Shown piece after piece: positions 1 to 7,835 of a stretch of DNA of 11,075 bases. Positions within the stretch are counted from its first letter, which is position 1, and each line of letters opens with the position of its first letter. The DNA comes from Burkholderiaceae bacterium (lineage in GTDB: Bacteria > Pseudomonadota > Gammaproteobacteria > Burkholderiales > Burkholderiaceae_F). The notes beneath the pieces were generated by a model. It searched no databases. It saw nothing but the letters and a program-made list of their open reading frames with translations, and was not told the origin of the DNA. The translations under genes and the position numbers were made by a program. Location: assembly GCA_013813185.1 (NCBI GenBank), contig JACCSD010000305.1, forward strand, positions 1 through 11,075, in the 5' to 3' direction.

Positions 1-59
1 CGACGACGACTGCAAAGCCCGTCAAAAAATCTGCGAAGCGCCGCAAAGCGCGCAGTTAA
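1..59 (+). CDS. C-terminal tail of a Lys/Arg-rich protein (partial, left edge)
   Basis: One frame, beginning at base 3, reads TTTAKPVKKSAKRRKARS and ends in TAA at 57-59. The tail is strongly basic and rich in Ala, Lys and Arg, like the disordered C-termini of bacterial histone-like or other nucleic-acid-binding proteins. Only 18 residues are visible, so no family can be assigned. It converges on the MFS gene with a two-base gap and no room for a terminator. The call rests on the basic composition and on the stop lying exactly at the border of the next gene. It could be chance. Confidence 0.45.
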   Translation, partial: TTTAKPVKKSAKRRKARS

Positions 60-61
60 AG

Positions 62-1318
62 TTAACCGATCGGCTCCTCGATGATCGGGACGGTCGGCGC
101 GGCATCGAGTGTTTCGATCGTCCCGACCCACCAGATCGCAATCAGCGTCGCGGCCGCGGCAATCCACCCGACCCAGTTGTAGTGCAGCAGCGCGCCCGAC
201 GGCAGGCGCTGAATCATCGCGCCGCTGAGAGTCGCCGCAAGGCCGGAGCCGATCTGCATCATCGAGCCGTTCAGCGTCATGAACGCCGCGCGTGCGCCGG
301 GCCGTGCGGCGCTGGTAACGACCGCCATGCCGGGCACCATGCGGCCGGATACGAAGACAAAGAACGCGGTGGCGATCGCCAGCGTGCCGACCAGCGGCAG
401 CGCCGGCGCATGCGTAACGATCAGCAGCGGCGCCACCGAAATCAGCGCGATCCAGCGATAGACGGTGCGCTTGCCGTCGCGATCAGCCCAGCGCCCGAAC
501 CAGCGGGCAGTAAAGAAAGTCGCGATCCCACCTGCCAGATACACGAGCGGCAGTTGAGCTTCGGGCAGCCCGATGTTCGACGTCATGTAGAGGCTGATAT
601 AGGGAATCACCATAAAGCCGGAAACCATCATCAGCAGCGTGAACATGAACGCGCGCAGGTGATTCGGAAAGGTCAGCGTCTGCACGAATTCACTCCACAT
701 GGGACGCTCACGCCGCTCGGCGATCTCGGCCGCGGTGCCATGCGCGATGTTCGGCAAGGTCCGCCATGCAATCCATGCGTTGAAGGCCCCCGCTATGGCC
801 ACCATCACAAACGCAGCGCGCCAGTTGAATGCGTTCGACAACAACAGCGCGAGCGGAACGCCCGCCACCGTCGCGACGGCGAACGAGGTCATTACAACTC
901 CGGTGGCGCGCCCGCGCCGCGCTTCGGGAATCGTGTCGCCGATGATCGTGAAGATCACGCCGTACAGCACGCCGCCGAAGACGCCGGCCAACCCCCGCGC
1001 CAGCAGAAGCATCGAAAAACTCTGCGCGCTGGCAGTCACGGCCGCGGCCGCCACGAAGCCGACGTAGACCGCGAGTAGCAATCGCTTGCGCTCGAACTGC
1101 TCGATCACCAGCGCGGCACCGATGCCGGCAGCCGCTGCGGCAAACGTATAGGCCGAAATCAGCCAACCGAATTGCTGCGCGCTGAGCTCGAACACGCGCG
1201 CGAACTGCGGCGCCAGCGGCATGATCACCATGAAGTCGACCGCGGTGGTGAACTGGATCGCCGCCAGCGTCATCAGCATGCGGCGCTCGCGCGCCGGGTC
1301 GAGCACTATCGTCGACAC
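62..1318 (-). CDS. MFS transporter (DHA1-like), 12-TM type
   Basis: This is a predicted inner-membrane major facilitator superfamily protein of 418 residues, a normal length for a 12-helix member. Hydrophobic segments run through the whole length. An early FMVIMPLAP stretch (about 29-37) resembles the first helix of DHA1 drug/sugar-efflux relatives. The central loop copy of motif A is clear as GRWADRDGKR (about 275-284), whereas the N-terminal copy is degenerate (IEQFERKR, about 72-79). The substrate cannot be inferred. The start is GTG at 1318, one base after the stop of the upstream SDR gene. This suggests translational coupling, because no good Shine-Dalgarno is visible. An ATG at residue 14 is an alternative start. 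The gene is probably co-transcribed with the SDR, so its substrate may be related to the SDR's, but this is inference. Confidence 0.88.
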   Translation of the reverse strand: MSTIVLDPARERRMLMTLAAIQFTTAVDFMVIMPLAPQFARVFELSAQQFGWLISAYTFAAAAAGIGAALVIEQFERKRLLLAVYVGFVAAAAVTASAQSFSMLLLARGLAGVFGGVLYGVIFTIIGDTIPEARRGRATGVVMTSFAVATVAGVPLALLLSNAFNWRAAFVMVAIAGAFNAWIAWRTLPNIAHGTAAEIAERRERPMWSEFVQTLTFPNHLRAFMFTLLMMVSGFMVIPYISLYMTSNIGLPEAQLPLVYLAGGIATFFTARWFGRWADRDGKRTVYRWIALISVAPLLIVTHAPALPLVGTLAIATAFFVFVSGRMVPGMAVVTSAARPGARAAFMTLNGSMMQIGSGLAATLSGAMIQRLPSGALLHYNWVGWIAAAATLIAIWWVGTIETLDAAPTVPIIEEPIG

Positions 1319-1319
1319 G

Positions 1320-2102
1320 TCACACCGTGTAGTTCAAAGCCAGCCGCCCGCCGTCGGGGTATACCGTGGTACCGGTCATGTACGACGCGTCGTCGCTGGC
1401 CAGAAACAGCGCGACTTTCGCGATTTCATCGGGCTCACCCAGGCGCTGTAGCGGCGTCCTCGACATGATGCGAGCCCGCGCCGGGCCTTCGGTCAGCACG
1501 GCGGCCTTCAGCATTTCGGTGGCAATCGAACCCGGTCCGATGCCCATCACGCGAATCCGATGCGGGGCGAGCGCAAGTGCCATCACTTTCGTCAACTGAT
1601 TGAGGCCGCCCTTGCTGACCGTGTACGGCACCTGATTCGCAATGGCGACCACCGAATTGATGCTCGACATGTTGATGATGACGCCGCGGTCGCCGTCTTC
1701 GCGGGGTGGCTGTGCGACCATGCGGCGCGCTGCGGCCTGCCCGCACAGAAACGCACCTTTCAAGTTGACGCGTAACACGCGGTCGAAATCGTCTTCTGCC
1801 AAGTCGAGAAACTCGGCGCCGTGAACGATGCCGGCATTGTTGACGACGATGTCGATGCGCCCGAATTGCACGACTGCCCGCTCGATCAGCGCCGTGCAGT
1901 CGCGCGCCGCGCCGACGTCGGTTCGCTGAAAGATCGCGGTGCCACCCGACTTGACGATCTCGTCGACCAGCGCCACTCCGGTTGCTTCGTTGATGTCGGC
2001 CACCGCAACCTTGGCGCCCTGCGCGGCGAACAAGCGCGCGCATGCGGCGCCGATTCCCTGCGCGGCGCCGGTGATGACGGCTACCCGCTGAGCAAGTTTC
2101 AT
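1320..2102 (-). CDS. SDR family NAD(P)-dependent oxidoreductase
   Basis: This is a classical short-chain dehydrogenase/reductase of 260 residues, typical for the family. The dinucleotide-binding motif TGAAQGIG is at 11-18 and an acidic D36 ends the second strand, which favours NAD over NADP. NNAG is at 88-91. The catalytic set is N113, S147, Y160 and K164 (YTVSK). The C-terminal TGTTVYPDGG is also typical. The frame stays open upstream to 2279, but the start at 2102 is chosen because GGAGA lies about five bases before this ATG and the Rossmann fold begins right after it. The substrate is unknown. The family resembles sugar, alcohol or 3-oxoacyl-type dehydrogenases. Its stop is one base from the MFS start, so the two form an operon. 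It is divergent from the histidine kinase across a gap of about 175 bp in which I see no convincing promoter boxes. Confidence 0.92.
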   Translation of the reverse strand: MKLAQRVAVITGAAQGIGAACARLFAAQGAKVAVADINEATGVALVDEIVKSGGTAIFQRTDVGAARDCTALIERAVVQFGRIDIVVNNAGIVHGAEFLDLAEDDFDRVLRVNLKGAFLCGQAAARRMVAQPPREDGDRGVIINMSSINSVVAIANQVPYTVSKGGLNQLTKVMALALAPHRIRVMGIGPGSIATEMLKAAVLTEGPARARIMSRTPLQRLGEPDEIAKVALFLASDDASYMTGTTVYPDGGRLALNYTV

Positions 2103-2278
2103 CGATTCTCCGTGTGCTGTTTCGACCGGATTGTGAGGTATCGGTGGCGACGGATTCTGAGCGACGGCGAGGTCCGTTTCAGTTGTAATCTGGCGCTTCT
2201 CGAATCGACATGCGACGGCAAGGCGCCTAACGCGAAATGACGGCTCCCATTTCCAGGATCGATGATGAGGATGCGCCA

Positions 2279-5200
2279 ATGAGTCGCGTCAGTGGCATTG
2301 CGGCGTTCGCCTCACGCCAGTGGGCAGCGCGCAGCGTGCCGTGGATCGGCACGGTGTTGATCGCCGCGGTTGCGATACTGGCGGCGACCGACATCGTCCG
2401 CGGCTATCGGGTCAGCGTCGCAGAAACCGGCCGCGAGTTGGAGACACAGGCGCGCATCATCGCCGAGCAGACCGCCCGCAGCGTGCAGGCGATCGATGTG
2501 GTGTTGCGCCACGTCTCAGAGCAGTTTCAAAAGGGCGGCTTGTCAAGATCGAGCGATCAAGAGCTTCACAACTATTTGAGGGAACAAGCGGTAGGTCTGG
2601 TGCAGGCCGACGGCCTGGCGATGCATAACGCCGACGGCAGCGTACGGGCGATCTCGTGGCTCTATCCCGCCCCTGACACGACCGCCAATGTTGCAGCGTT
2701 GCCCGCGTTTCAGAAGGTACGCGACGATCCAAAGATCGAACTGCTGATCGGCGAGGCCATTGTCAGCCGCGTCGACGGCCAATGGTTCTTTCCCATCGGC
2801 CGCCGCCTTCTAAGTCAGACTGGAAATTTTGCCGGAACGATCGCGGCACGCGGCCGCATCGACTACTTCCAGCAGTTTTATCAAGACGTCCAGTTGGACA
2901 AAGCAACGAAAGTCACGCTGATGCATCGGCAAGGCACGCTGCTCGCACGCTATCCGCCAGTGGACTCGGCGTTGGGCAAGCACTTTCCGCCGCTCGATCA
3001 ACTGCTGGCAGCGCGCGCCGCCGGCGACTCGTCACCGCTGCGCATGGTCAGTCCGGTCGACGGCGTTGAGCGCTTTGTCGCGCTGAAAGAGGTGCCGGAG
3101 TATTCGATGATCGTTCTGGTGTCACGCGACACCGCAGTCGCGCTCGCGCCATGGCGCGAGCAGGCGCTTGGCACAGGTGCACGTACGCTTGCGCTCGGCG
3201 CATTGGCGGCGGTTCTGCTTGCGCTGTTGACGCGCCAGCTGTCGCGCCTGCGCGCGACCGGCGCGTCGCTCGAAGCCTCCAAAGAGCGCTTCGCGGCGGC
3301 GGTTGCCGGATCGGACGACGGCATCTGGGATTGGGATATGCAGACGCGACGCGTGTTTGCATCGGCGCGCGCGCGCGAGATCCTTGGGTTCACGCCCGGA
3401 CCGGAAAAGAACGATGCCGCCGAGTGGTTCGCGGGGCTGCGAATTCATCCGGACGATCAGGCGCTGCGGGTCGAATCGATGCACGCGCATCTCGAGGGCC
3501 GTTCGCCGGCCTACGCGATCGAGTACCGCGTGCAACGGCAGGACGGCAGCTGGCACTGGGTGCGCGCGCGCGGGCTCTGCGTGCGCGGCCCGGACGGCAA
3601 ACCGCTGCGACTCGCCGGATCGGTCAGCGACATCGACGCGCAGCGTCGGGCAGAGGATGCGCTGCGCGAGTCGGAGGAGCGCTACGTCATCGCGACCACC
3701 GGTTCCAAAGAAGGCCATTGGGTCTGGAATCTGGCGACCGACGAGTTGTTTGTGTCGCCGATGATGCGGGAAATTTTCGAGTTGCAGCCCGATGCGCAGT
3801 TCATCACCCGTGCCAGGTTCGGTGAGCTGATCAACATCCATCCCGACGATCTTGGCGTGCTGCAGAAAGGCGTGGACGACCATATCGCCGGCGCTACTGC
3901 GCAGTTCGAGATCGAGTACCGGCTCATCCTGCGCAACGGCGCGATCCGCTGGATTCATTCGCGCGGACAATGCTTTCGCGACGCCGGCGGCAAAGCAGTG
4001 CGAATGGCCGGCGCGACGAACGACGTTTCGGAGCGCAAGCGCGCCGAAGACGCGCTGCGCCAGAGCGAGAAACGATTTGCGCTGGCGGTCGCTGGATCGA
4101 ATGACGGCATCGTCGATTGGGATGTCGTCAACGACCGCATGTATTCGTCCCCGCGCGCGATGCGCATCATGGGTATCGAGTCGAACGTGACGATGCGCTC
4201 GCGTGCGGAGTGGCGCGACCTCGTGAAGTATCACCCGGACGACGTGCAGCGGGTCCGAGACGACTTGCAGAATTTCCTCGACGGTCACGTCGAGTTGCGC
4301 GAGGGCGAATACCGCGTGCTGCTGCCGAATGGCGAGTGTCGCTGGATTCGCCACCGCAACAAGTGCGTACGCGATGCCGCCGGGCACCCGATCCGGGTCG
4401 CCGGATCGATCAGCGACGTCGATGCTCAGAAACGCGCCGAAGAGGGGTTGCGCGAGTCGCAGGAGCGCTATCAACTGGCGGTGGCCGGGTCGAACGAAGG
4501 CATGTGGGACTGGGACATGCGCAGCGAGACGTTCTTCTTTTCAGCCCGTGCGCAGGAGCTGCTCGGCCTTGATCCCGGTGAGCCGATGCGTCCGTGCTGC
4601 GAGTGGTGGCCGCTGTTCGGTTATCACCCGGACGACGAGAAGCGAGTGAAGGATGCGCTCGCGGCGTACCTTGGCGGGGCTGGCAAATATTGGGAGGTCG
4701 AATACCGCCTGCGGCACCGGCGCACCGGAGACTGGCACTGGTACCGCGAGCGCGGCGTTGCACTGCGTGACGATAAAGGCCAGCCGTACCGCATGGCCGG
4801 TTCGATGGAAGACATCAGCGATCGCAAGCGCGCCGAGCTGCAACGCGACCGGCTCGAAGGCCAGCTTCGGCAAGCGCAGAAGCTCGAAGCGATCGGCACG
4901 TTGGCGGGTGGGATCGCGCACGACTTCAACAACGTGCTGTCCGCGATTCTGGGGTACGGCGAGATGGCGCAAAAAGACGCGCGCGAAGGCACGCCACTCC
5001 GGCGCAATATCGACGCCGCGATCAGCGCCGGCATGCGCGCAAAGTCGCTGGTCGAACGCATATTGGCTTTCAGCCGCAGCAGCATCGGCGAACGCGTTCC
5101 GGTGCACGTGGAGTCGATCGTTGCTGAAACGCTCGACGCGATCGCCGACTCGGTGCCGCACGGCGTCCTGATCGAACGCAATCTGGCTGCCGGCGACTCT

Positions 5201-5995
5201 GCCGTGATGGGGGATGCGGCACAAATTCACCAGGTCGTATTGAATCTGTGTACCAACGCGATGCAGGCAATGCGATCCGAAGGCACGCTGACGGTTGCAC
5301 TGCAGACTATCGAACTCGTCGAATCCCGCACGCTGTCCACCGGAACGATAACGATCGGAAATTACGTTCAGCTCAGCGTGCGCGATACCGGCCACGGCAT
5401 CGCGGCGCACGTTCTCGAGCGCATGTTCGATCCGTTCTTCACGACCAAGGGCGTGGGCGTCGGGACCGGACTCGGACTGTCGCTGGTCCACGGCATCGTG
5501 ACTGATCTGGGGGGAGGCATCGACGTGCAGAGCGCGCCGGGTGCGGGCGCTACTTTCACCGTTTACCTGCCGCGGCAGGGGCGCGTGGCTGCGCCGGCGC
5601 TCGCGGTAGAAACGATTGCCAGCGGCAGCGGCGAAACCATTCTGCTCGTCGACGACGAACTAGCGCTGGTGAAAGTCGGCGAAGAAATGCTGGCGATGCT
5701 TGGGTACGAGCCGGTTGGATTCGCGTCGAGCACCGCGGCACTCGAAACCTTTCGCGCATCGCCGCAGCGCTTCGATGCGGTGTTGTCCGATGAAGCCATG
5801 CCCGAGATGACGGGCTCCGAGCTCGCCAAAGAGATTCGCAAACTGCATCCCGACATTCCGATCGTGTTGATGAGCGGCTACGTGACTCCGGCGTTGCACG
5901 CACGCGCGCACGATGCCGGCGTTGTGGAGGTCCTTGCGAAGCCGCTGGTCTCGCGCGATATCGCGCGCAGCCTCGCCGGCGTTCTGCGCAGCTAG
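2279..5995 (+). CDS. Membrane-bound hybrid histidine kinase with four PAS domains and a C-terminal receiver
   Basis: The protein has 1238 residues from ATG 2279, which has GAGG eight bases upstream. An in-frame ATG at 2237 would add 14 residues but has a poor ribosome site. Domain order: helix 1 about 20-40; an extracytoplasmic sensor about 41-296, probably Cache/PDC-like (EYSMIVLVSRD near its end); helix 2 about 297-317. Four PAS units of the PAS_3 kind follow, starting at 337, 468, 599 and 730. Next is the HisKA H-box AHDFNNVL with phospho-acceptor H881. The ATPase boxes are N993 (NLCTNA), DTGHG 1036-1040, FDPFF 1050-1054 and GTGLGL 1062-1067. The receiver has D1125/D1126, phospho-acceptor D1171, S1199 and K1221. 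All catalytic residues are present. It has no HPt or output domain, so phosphate must pass to an unseen partner or the receiver is self-regulatory. It ends in tandem stops TAGTAG. The signal and target are unknown. Confidence 0.95.
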   Translation: MSRVSGIAAFASRQWAARSVPWIGTVLIAAVAILAATDIVRGYRVSVAETGRELETQARIIAEQTARSVQAIDVVLRHVSEQFQKGGLSRSSDQELHNYLREQAVGLVQADGLAMHNADGSVRAISWLYPAPDTTANVAALPAFQKVRDDPKIELLIGEAIVSRVDGQWFFPIGRRLLSQTGNFAGTIAARGRIDYFQQFYQDVQLDKATKVTLMHRQGTLLARYPPVDSALGKHFPPLDQLLAARAAGDSSPLRMVSPVDGVERFVALKEVPEYSMIVLVSRDTAVALAPWREQALGTGARTLALGALAAVLLALLTRQLSRLRATGASLEASKERFAAAVAGSDDGIWDWDMQTRRVFASARAREILGFTPGPEKNDAAEWFAGLRIHPDDQALRVESMHAHLEGRSPAYAIEYRVQRQDGSWHWVRARGLCVRGPDGKPLRLAGSVSDIDAQRRAEDALRESEERYVIATTGSKEGHWVWNLATDELFVSPMMREIFELQPDAQFITRARFGELINIHPDDLGVLQKGVDDHIAGATAQFEIEYRLILRNGAIRWIHSRGQCFRDAGGKAVRMAGATNDVSERKRAEDALRQSEKRFALAVAGSNDGIVDWDVVNDRMYSSPRAMRIMGIESNVTMRSRAEWRDLVKYHPDDVQRVRDDLQNFLDGHVELREGEYRVLLPNGECRWIRHRNKCVRDAAGHPIRVAGSISDVDAQKRAEEGLRESQERYQLAVAGSNEGMWDWDMRSETFFFSARAQELLGLDPGEPMRPCCEWWPLFGYHPDDEKRVKDALAAYLGGAGKYWEVEYRLRHRRTGDWHWYRERGVALRDDKGQPYRMAGSMEDISDRKRAELQRDRLEGQLRQAQKLEAIGTLAGGIAHDFNNVLSAILGYGEMAQKDAREGTPLRRNIDAAISAGMRAKSLVERILAFSRSSIGERVPVHVESIVAETLDAIADSVPHGVLIERNLAAGDSAVMGDAAQIHQVVLNLCTNAMQAMRSEGTLTVALQTIELVESRTLSTGTITIGNYVQLSVRDTGHGIAAHVLERMFDPFFTTKGVGVGTGLGLSLVHGIVTDLGGGIDVQSAPGAGATFTVYLPRQGRVAAPALAVETIASGSGETILLVDDELALVKVGEEMLAMLGYEPVGFASSTAALETFRASPQRFDAVLSDEAMPEMTGSELAKEIRKLHPDIPIVLMSGYVTPALHARAHDAGVVEVLAKPLVSRDIARSLAGVLRS

Positions 5996-6014
5996 TAGTC
6001 GCTCAATACCTGGC

Positions 6015-6048
6015 GTTGCAACGGTGAGTTGCAACGACGCGTTGCAAC
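6015..6048 (+). promoter_or_regulatory. Three phased GTTGCAAC palindromes (candidate operator array)
   Basis: The perfect 8-bp palindrome GTTGCAAC occurs at 6015-6022, 6028-6035 and 6041-6048. The exact period is 13 bp and the 5-bp spacers differ from one another. The array lies between the kinase stop (5995) and the DUF2917 start (6150), about 100 bp upstream of that start. Phased palindromes of this kind commonly bind a dimeric regulator cooperatively. No regulator can be named from the sequence. A nearby 10-bp palindrome TGCGTACGCA (6075-6084) may belong to the same region. No clear -35/-10 pair was found. The repeat is seen directly; its function is inferred. Confidence 0.5.
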
Positions 6049-6149
6049 TGAAATCGCTGAGCGGCGCACTGAAATGCGTACGCAACGGCTTCCCGCGAAG
6101 ATGACGCCATACACCAAGGGCGCTTCAGCTCAGCGAATACGGAGCCGCG

Positions 6150-6527
6150 ATGGACACCAGCCTCAACCGAGCAATCACCCAACTCGTCAAGGGCGAGATC
6201 CTGCGCGTCGATAACGCGTTCGGTCAGAGCATTGCGGTGGTGCGGGGAATGCTGTGGGTCACGCAGGAAGGCGACGTGCGGGACACGTTCCTCAGCGACG
6301 GCGAAACCTTCGTATTCAACCAACGGGGTACCGCGCTGGCGCAGGCGATCACCGACACCCGTTTGCTTGCATTCGTCGGTGAAGCGGCCGAAGTGATCGA
6401 AGCCGAGTCTGCGCCGGTGGTGGAATCGTTGGCCGTTCACCGCGGCCTCGCGGCTCGGATTCAGTTGCACCGGGACCTGGCAGTGCACGCGCCGATCGCA
6501 AGACTTCCCGCACATCAAATCGCCTAA
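6150..6527 (+). CDS. DUF2917 domain-containing protein
   Basis: This is a 125-residue cytoplasmic protein without a signal peptide or membrane segment. Residues about 12-75 match the small beta-rich DUF2917 fold as I recognise it: LVKGEILRVDNA, then GMLWVTQEGDVRDTFLSDGETF and a run of short strands, cupin-like in flavour. The remainder (about 80-125) is less conserved and rich in Ala, His and Arg. The molecular function of the family is not established. The start is well supported by GGAG five bases before ATG. It is followed after 12 bases by a DUF1127 gene, a pairing I associate with Betaproteobacteria, so the two are probably co-transcribed. The phased GTTGCAAC array upstream is the obvious candidate for its control. 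Confidence 0.85.
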   Translation: MDTSLNRAITQLVKGEILRVDNAFGQSIAVVRGMLWVTQEGDVRDTFLSDGETFVFNQRGTALAQAITDTRLLAFVGEAAEVIEAESAPVVESLAVHRGLAARIQLHRDLAVHAPIARLPAHQIA

Positions 6528-6539
6528 GGGAACACAGGC

Positions 6540-6707
6540 ATGGGCATCAACTTAATGAAAATGATCGTCGACGAATTACGCAACTGGCTGCGGCGCTCGA
6601 ACGACCGTTACGCGTTGTCTCAGCTCAGCGAACGACAGCTGCGCGACATCGGGCTCGACCGAGCCCTGGTGTTGAACGAAGCCACCAAACCATTTTGGCG
6701 CGCGTAG
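6540..6707 (+). CDS. DUF1127 domain-containing small protein
   Basis: Direct translation gives a 55-residue protein beginning MGINLMKMIVDELRNWLRR. Its core LSQLSERQLRDIGLDRA (about 26-42) is the DUF1127 signature, an amphipathic Arg-rich helix-turn-helix-sized element. Characterised DUF1127 proteins in Alphaproteobacteria act in RNA binding and turnover and in phosphate, carbon or nitrogen adaptation; whether that holds here is unknown. AAGGGA overlaps the stop of the DUF2917 gene and sits about eight bases before the ATG, which suggests coupled translation in one operon. The C-terminus (TKPFWRA) ends at TAG. The short length explains why automated callers may skip it. Confidence 0.85.
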   Translation: MGINLMKMIVDELRNWLRRSNDRYALSQLSERQLRDIGLDRALVLNEATKPFWRA

Positions 6708-6758
6708 GCGCCACCGATTGCGCCCCGATTTCTTCAACCACACCTGACTGGATCACGA

Positions 6759-6953
6759 ATGAAAAGCACTCGTTTACTTCTTATCGTTGCCACTTTGACA
6801 ATGGCCGGCTGCGCGACGTCGCTCGGCCCGAGCGACAACTTCAACGACTGGACGAATCCCGCAAGCTATCGCCACACTCAGGAGCCGCGCGGCGCGGTTG
6901 CCGCAGTCGCACGGCACGCCGACGACAGCGATAACAAAACGGCCGGGCAGTAA
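6759..6953 (+). CDS. Small putative lipoprotein
   Basis: The protein is 64 residues. It has a short basic N-terminus (MKSTR), a hydrophobic stretch at 6-14 and a lipobox MAGC with C18 as the predicted lipidated residue. The mature part is about 47 residues, polar and rich in Asp, Ala and His (SDNFNDWTNPASYRH), with no recognisable domain. It would be anchored to the inner or outer membrane facing the periplasm. The ribosome site is weak. It lies 51 bases after the DUF1127 stop on the same strand and may belong to that operon. Its stop is only three bases from the stop of the convergent response regulator. The family is unknown; the lipoprotein call rests only on the signal and lipobox. Confidence 0.7.
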   Translation: MKSTRLLLIVATLTMAGCATSLGPSDNFNDWTNPASYRHTQEPRGAVAAVARHADDSDNKTAGQ

Positions 6954-6956
6954 CCG

Positions 6957-7694
6957 CTAGCGCATCACTTCGACCGCGGCGTCGAACAGATACCCGACGC
7001 CGCGCTCGGTGATGATGAACCGCGGATGCGCAGGGTCCGCTTCGATCTTGCGGCGCAATCGGAGAATCTGCACGTCGATCGAACGGTCGTAGACCTCTGC
7101 GTTGTGGAGTCGCGATAGCTCGAGCAGCTGATCACGCGTCAGGATGCGTTGCGGCGCCGAAAGAAACGCGGTCAGCAGGCTGAATTCGCCGTTGGTCAGA
7201 TCGACTTTCTGACCTGCGCTGCCCTTCAGCTTCCGCAGGCCGACGCTCAGCTCCCAACCACCGAAGCGATACGCGCGGACCTTGGCCAGCTGATCGGCCA
7301 CCGTGGCCTGCGCGTTGGCACGCCGCAACAGCGCGCGGATGCGGGCGAGCAATTCGCGCGGGCTGAAGGGCTTGGTCAGATAATCGTCGGCGCCGAGCTC
7401 GAGCCCCATCACACGGTCGGCCTCCTCGGCGCGGCCGGTCAACATCAAAATGGGGATCGCGGACTCCTCGCGCAGTTTGCGCGCGATCTGCATTCCGTCT
7501 TCGCCCTGCAGGCGCAGGTCGAGCACCACCAGGTCGATCGCTTCGCGGGCCATCACGGCCGCCAGTTCATGGCCGCTCGCCACTGCGGTCACGCGCAACT
7601 CGTTGCCGGTCAGATAATCGGAAACGAGCGCTCGGATCGACGGGTCGTCATCCAAAGCGAGCACGTGCGGCGGGAGTGATACGGCAGTTTGCAT
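6957..7694 (-). CDS. OmpR/PhoB-family response regulator
   Basis: The protein has 245 residues, in the usual range for the family. The N-terminal receiver (about 10-122) carries the acidic pair D15/D16, phospho-acceptor D59 (VVLDLRL), T86 and K108 (TKPFSPREL). The C-terminal winged helix (about 143-240) shows the typical LTNGEFSLL, ILTRDQLLELSR, VYDRSIDVQILRLRRKIE and ITERGVGYLF segments. It is a DNA-binding transcription factor switched by phosphorylation. The ATG at 7694 is chosen because the receiver strand starts ten residues later. The frame stays open to 7844 but that extension has no family character. No histidine kinase gene adjoins it on the same strand, so it looks orphan. The hybrid kinase 1 kb away is not an obvious partner. 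Targets are unknown; the upstream gap to 7903 may hold autoregulatory sites. Confidence 0.93.
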   Translation of the reverse strand: MQTAVSLPPHVLALDDDPSIRALVSDYLTGNELRVTAVASGHELAAVMAREAIDLVVLDLRLQGEDGMQIARKLREESAIPILMLTGRAEEADRVMGLELGADDYLTKPFSPRELLARIRALLRRANAQATVADQLAKVRAYRFGGWELSVGLRKLKGSAGQKVDLTNGEFSLLTAFLSAPQRILTRDQLLELSRLHNAEVYDRSIDVQILRLRRKIEADPAHPRFIITERGVGYLFDAAVEVMR

Positions 7695-7753
7695 GGAGTC
7701 CAAGTGCTCGAGCGTTATCGTATCGCGGGCTGCGGCCTGATTTCCAGCGGACC

Positions 7754-7766
7754 ACGTTGCAAACGT
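7754..7766. repeat. Inverted repeat ACGTT-GCA-AACGT in the divergent promoter region
   Basis: A perfect 5-bp inverted repeat with a 3-bp centre lies between the divergent response-regulator (start 7694) and glutathione peroxidase (start 7903) genes. Its core TTGCAA is shared with the phased palindromes at 6015-6048. It may be an operator for either gene. The match is short and could be chance. Confidence 0.25.
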
Positions 7767-7835
7767 AACGTGCTGGACCACGCCGGAGCCGTGCGCAACG
7801 GGCGAAGTGGCGGTCCAAATGCTAGTCCAGCCGAG

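Noticed and set aside
182..1078. A 298-codon plus-strand frame opposite the MFS gene
   Set aside because: Its translation is Arg/His/Gln-rich without domains, and the opposite strand encodes a convincing multi-helix transporter.
2103..2279. N-terminal extension of the SDR gene to 2279
   Set aside because: The extension has no family similarity, overlaps the divergent kinase start region, and a good ribosome site marks the ATG at 2102.
3122..4474. A 450-codon open frame on the minus strand inside the kinase gene, and a similar one at 4541-5491
   Set aside because: They lie opposite clearly conserved PAS and kinase coding sequence. Their translations show no family motifs; they are typical GC-rich shadow frames.
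6015..6048. CRISPR-like array
   Set aside because: The repeat is only 8 bp with 5-bp spacers, far too short for CRISPR; an operator array fits better.
7749..7782. Direct repeat GGACCACG at 7749-7756 and 7775-7782 as a response-regulator binding site
   Set aside because: The 26-bp spacing does not fit the usual 10-11-bp tandem half-sites of OmpR-type proteins, and GC-rich 8-mers recur easily.
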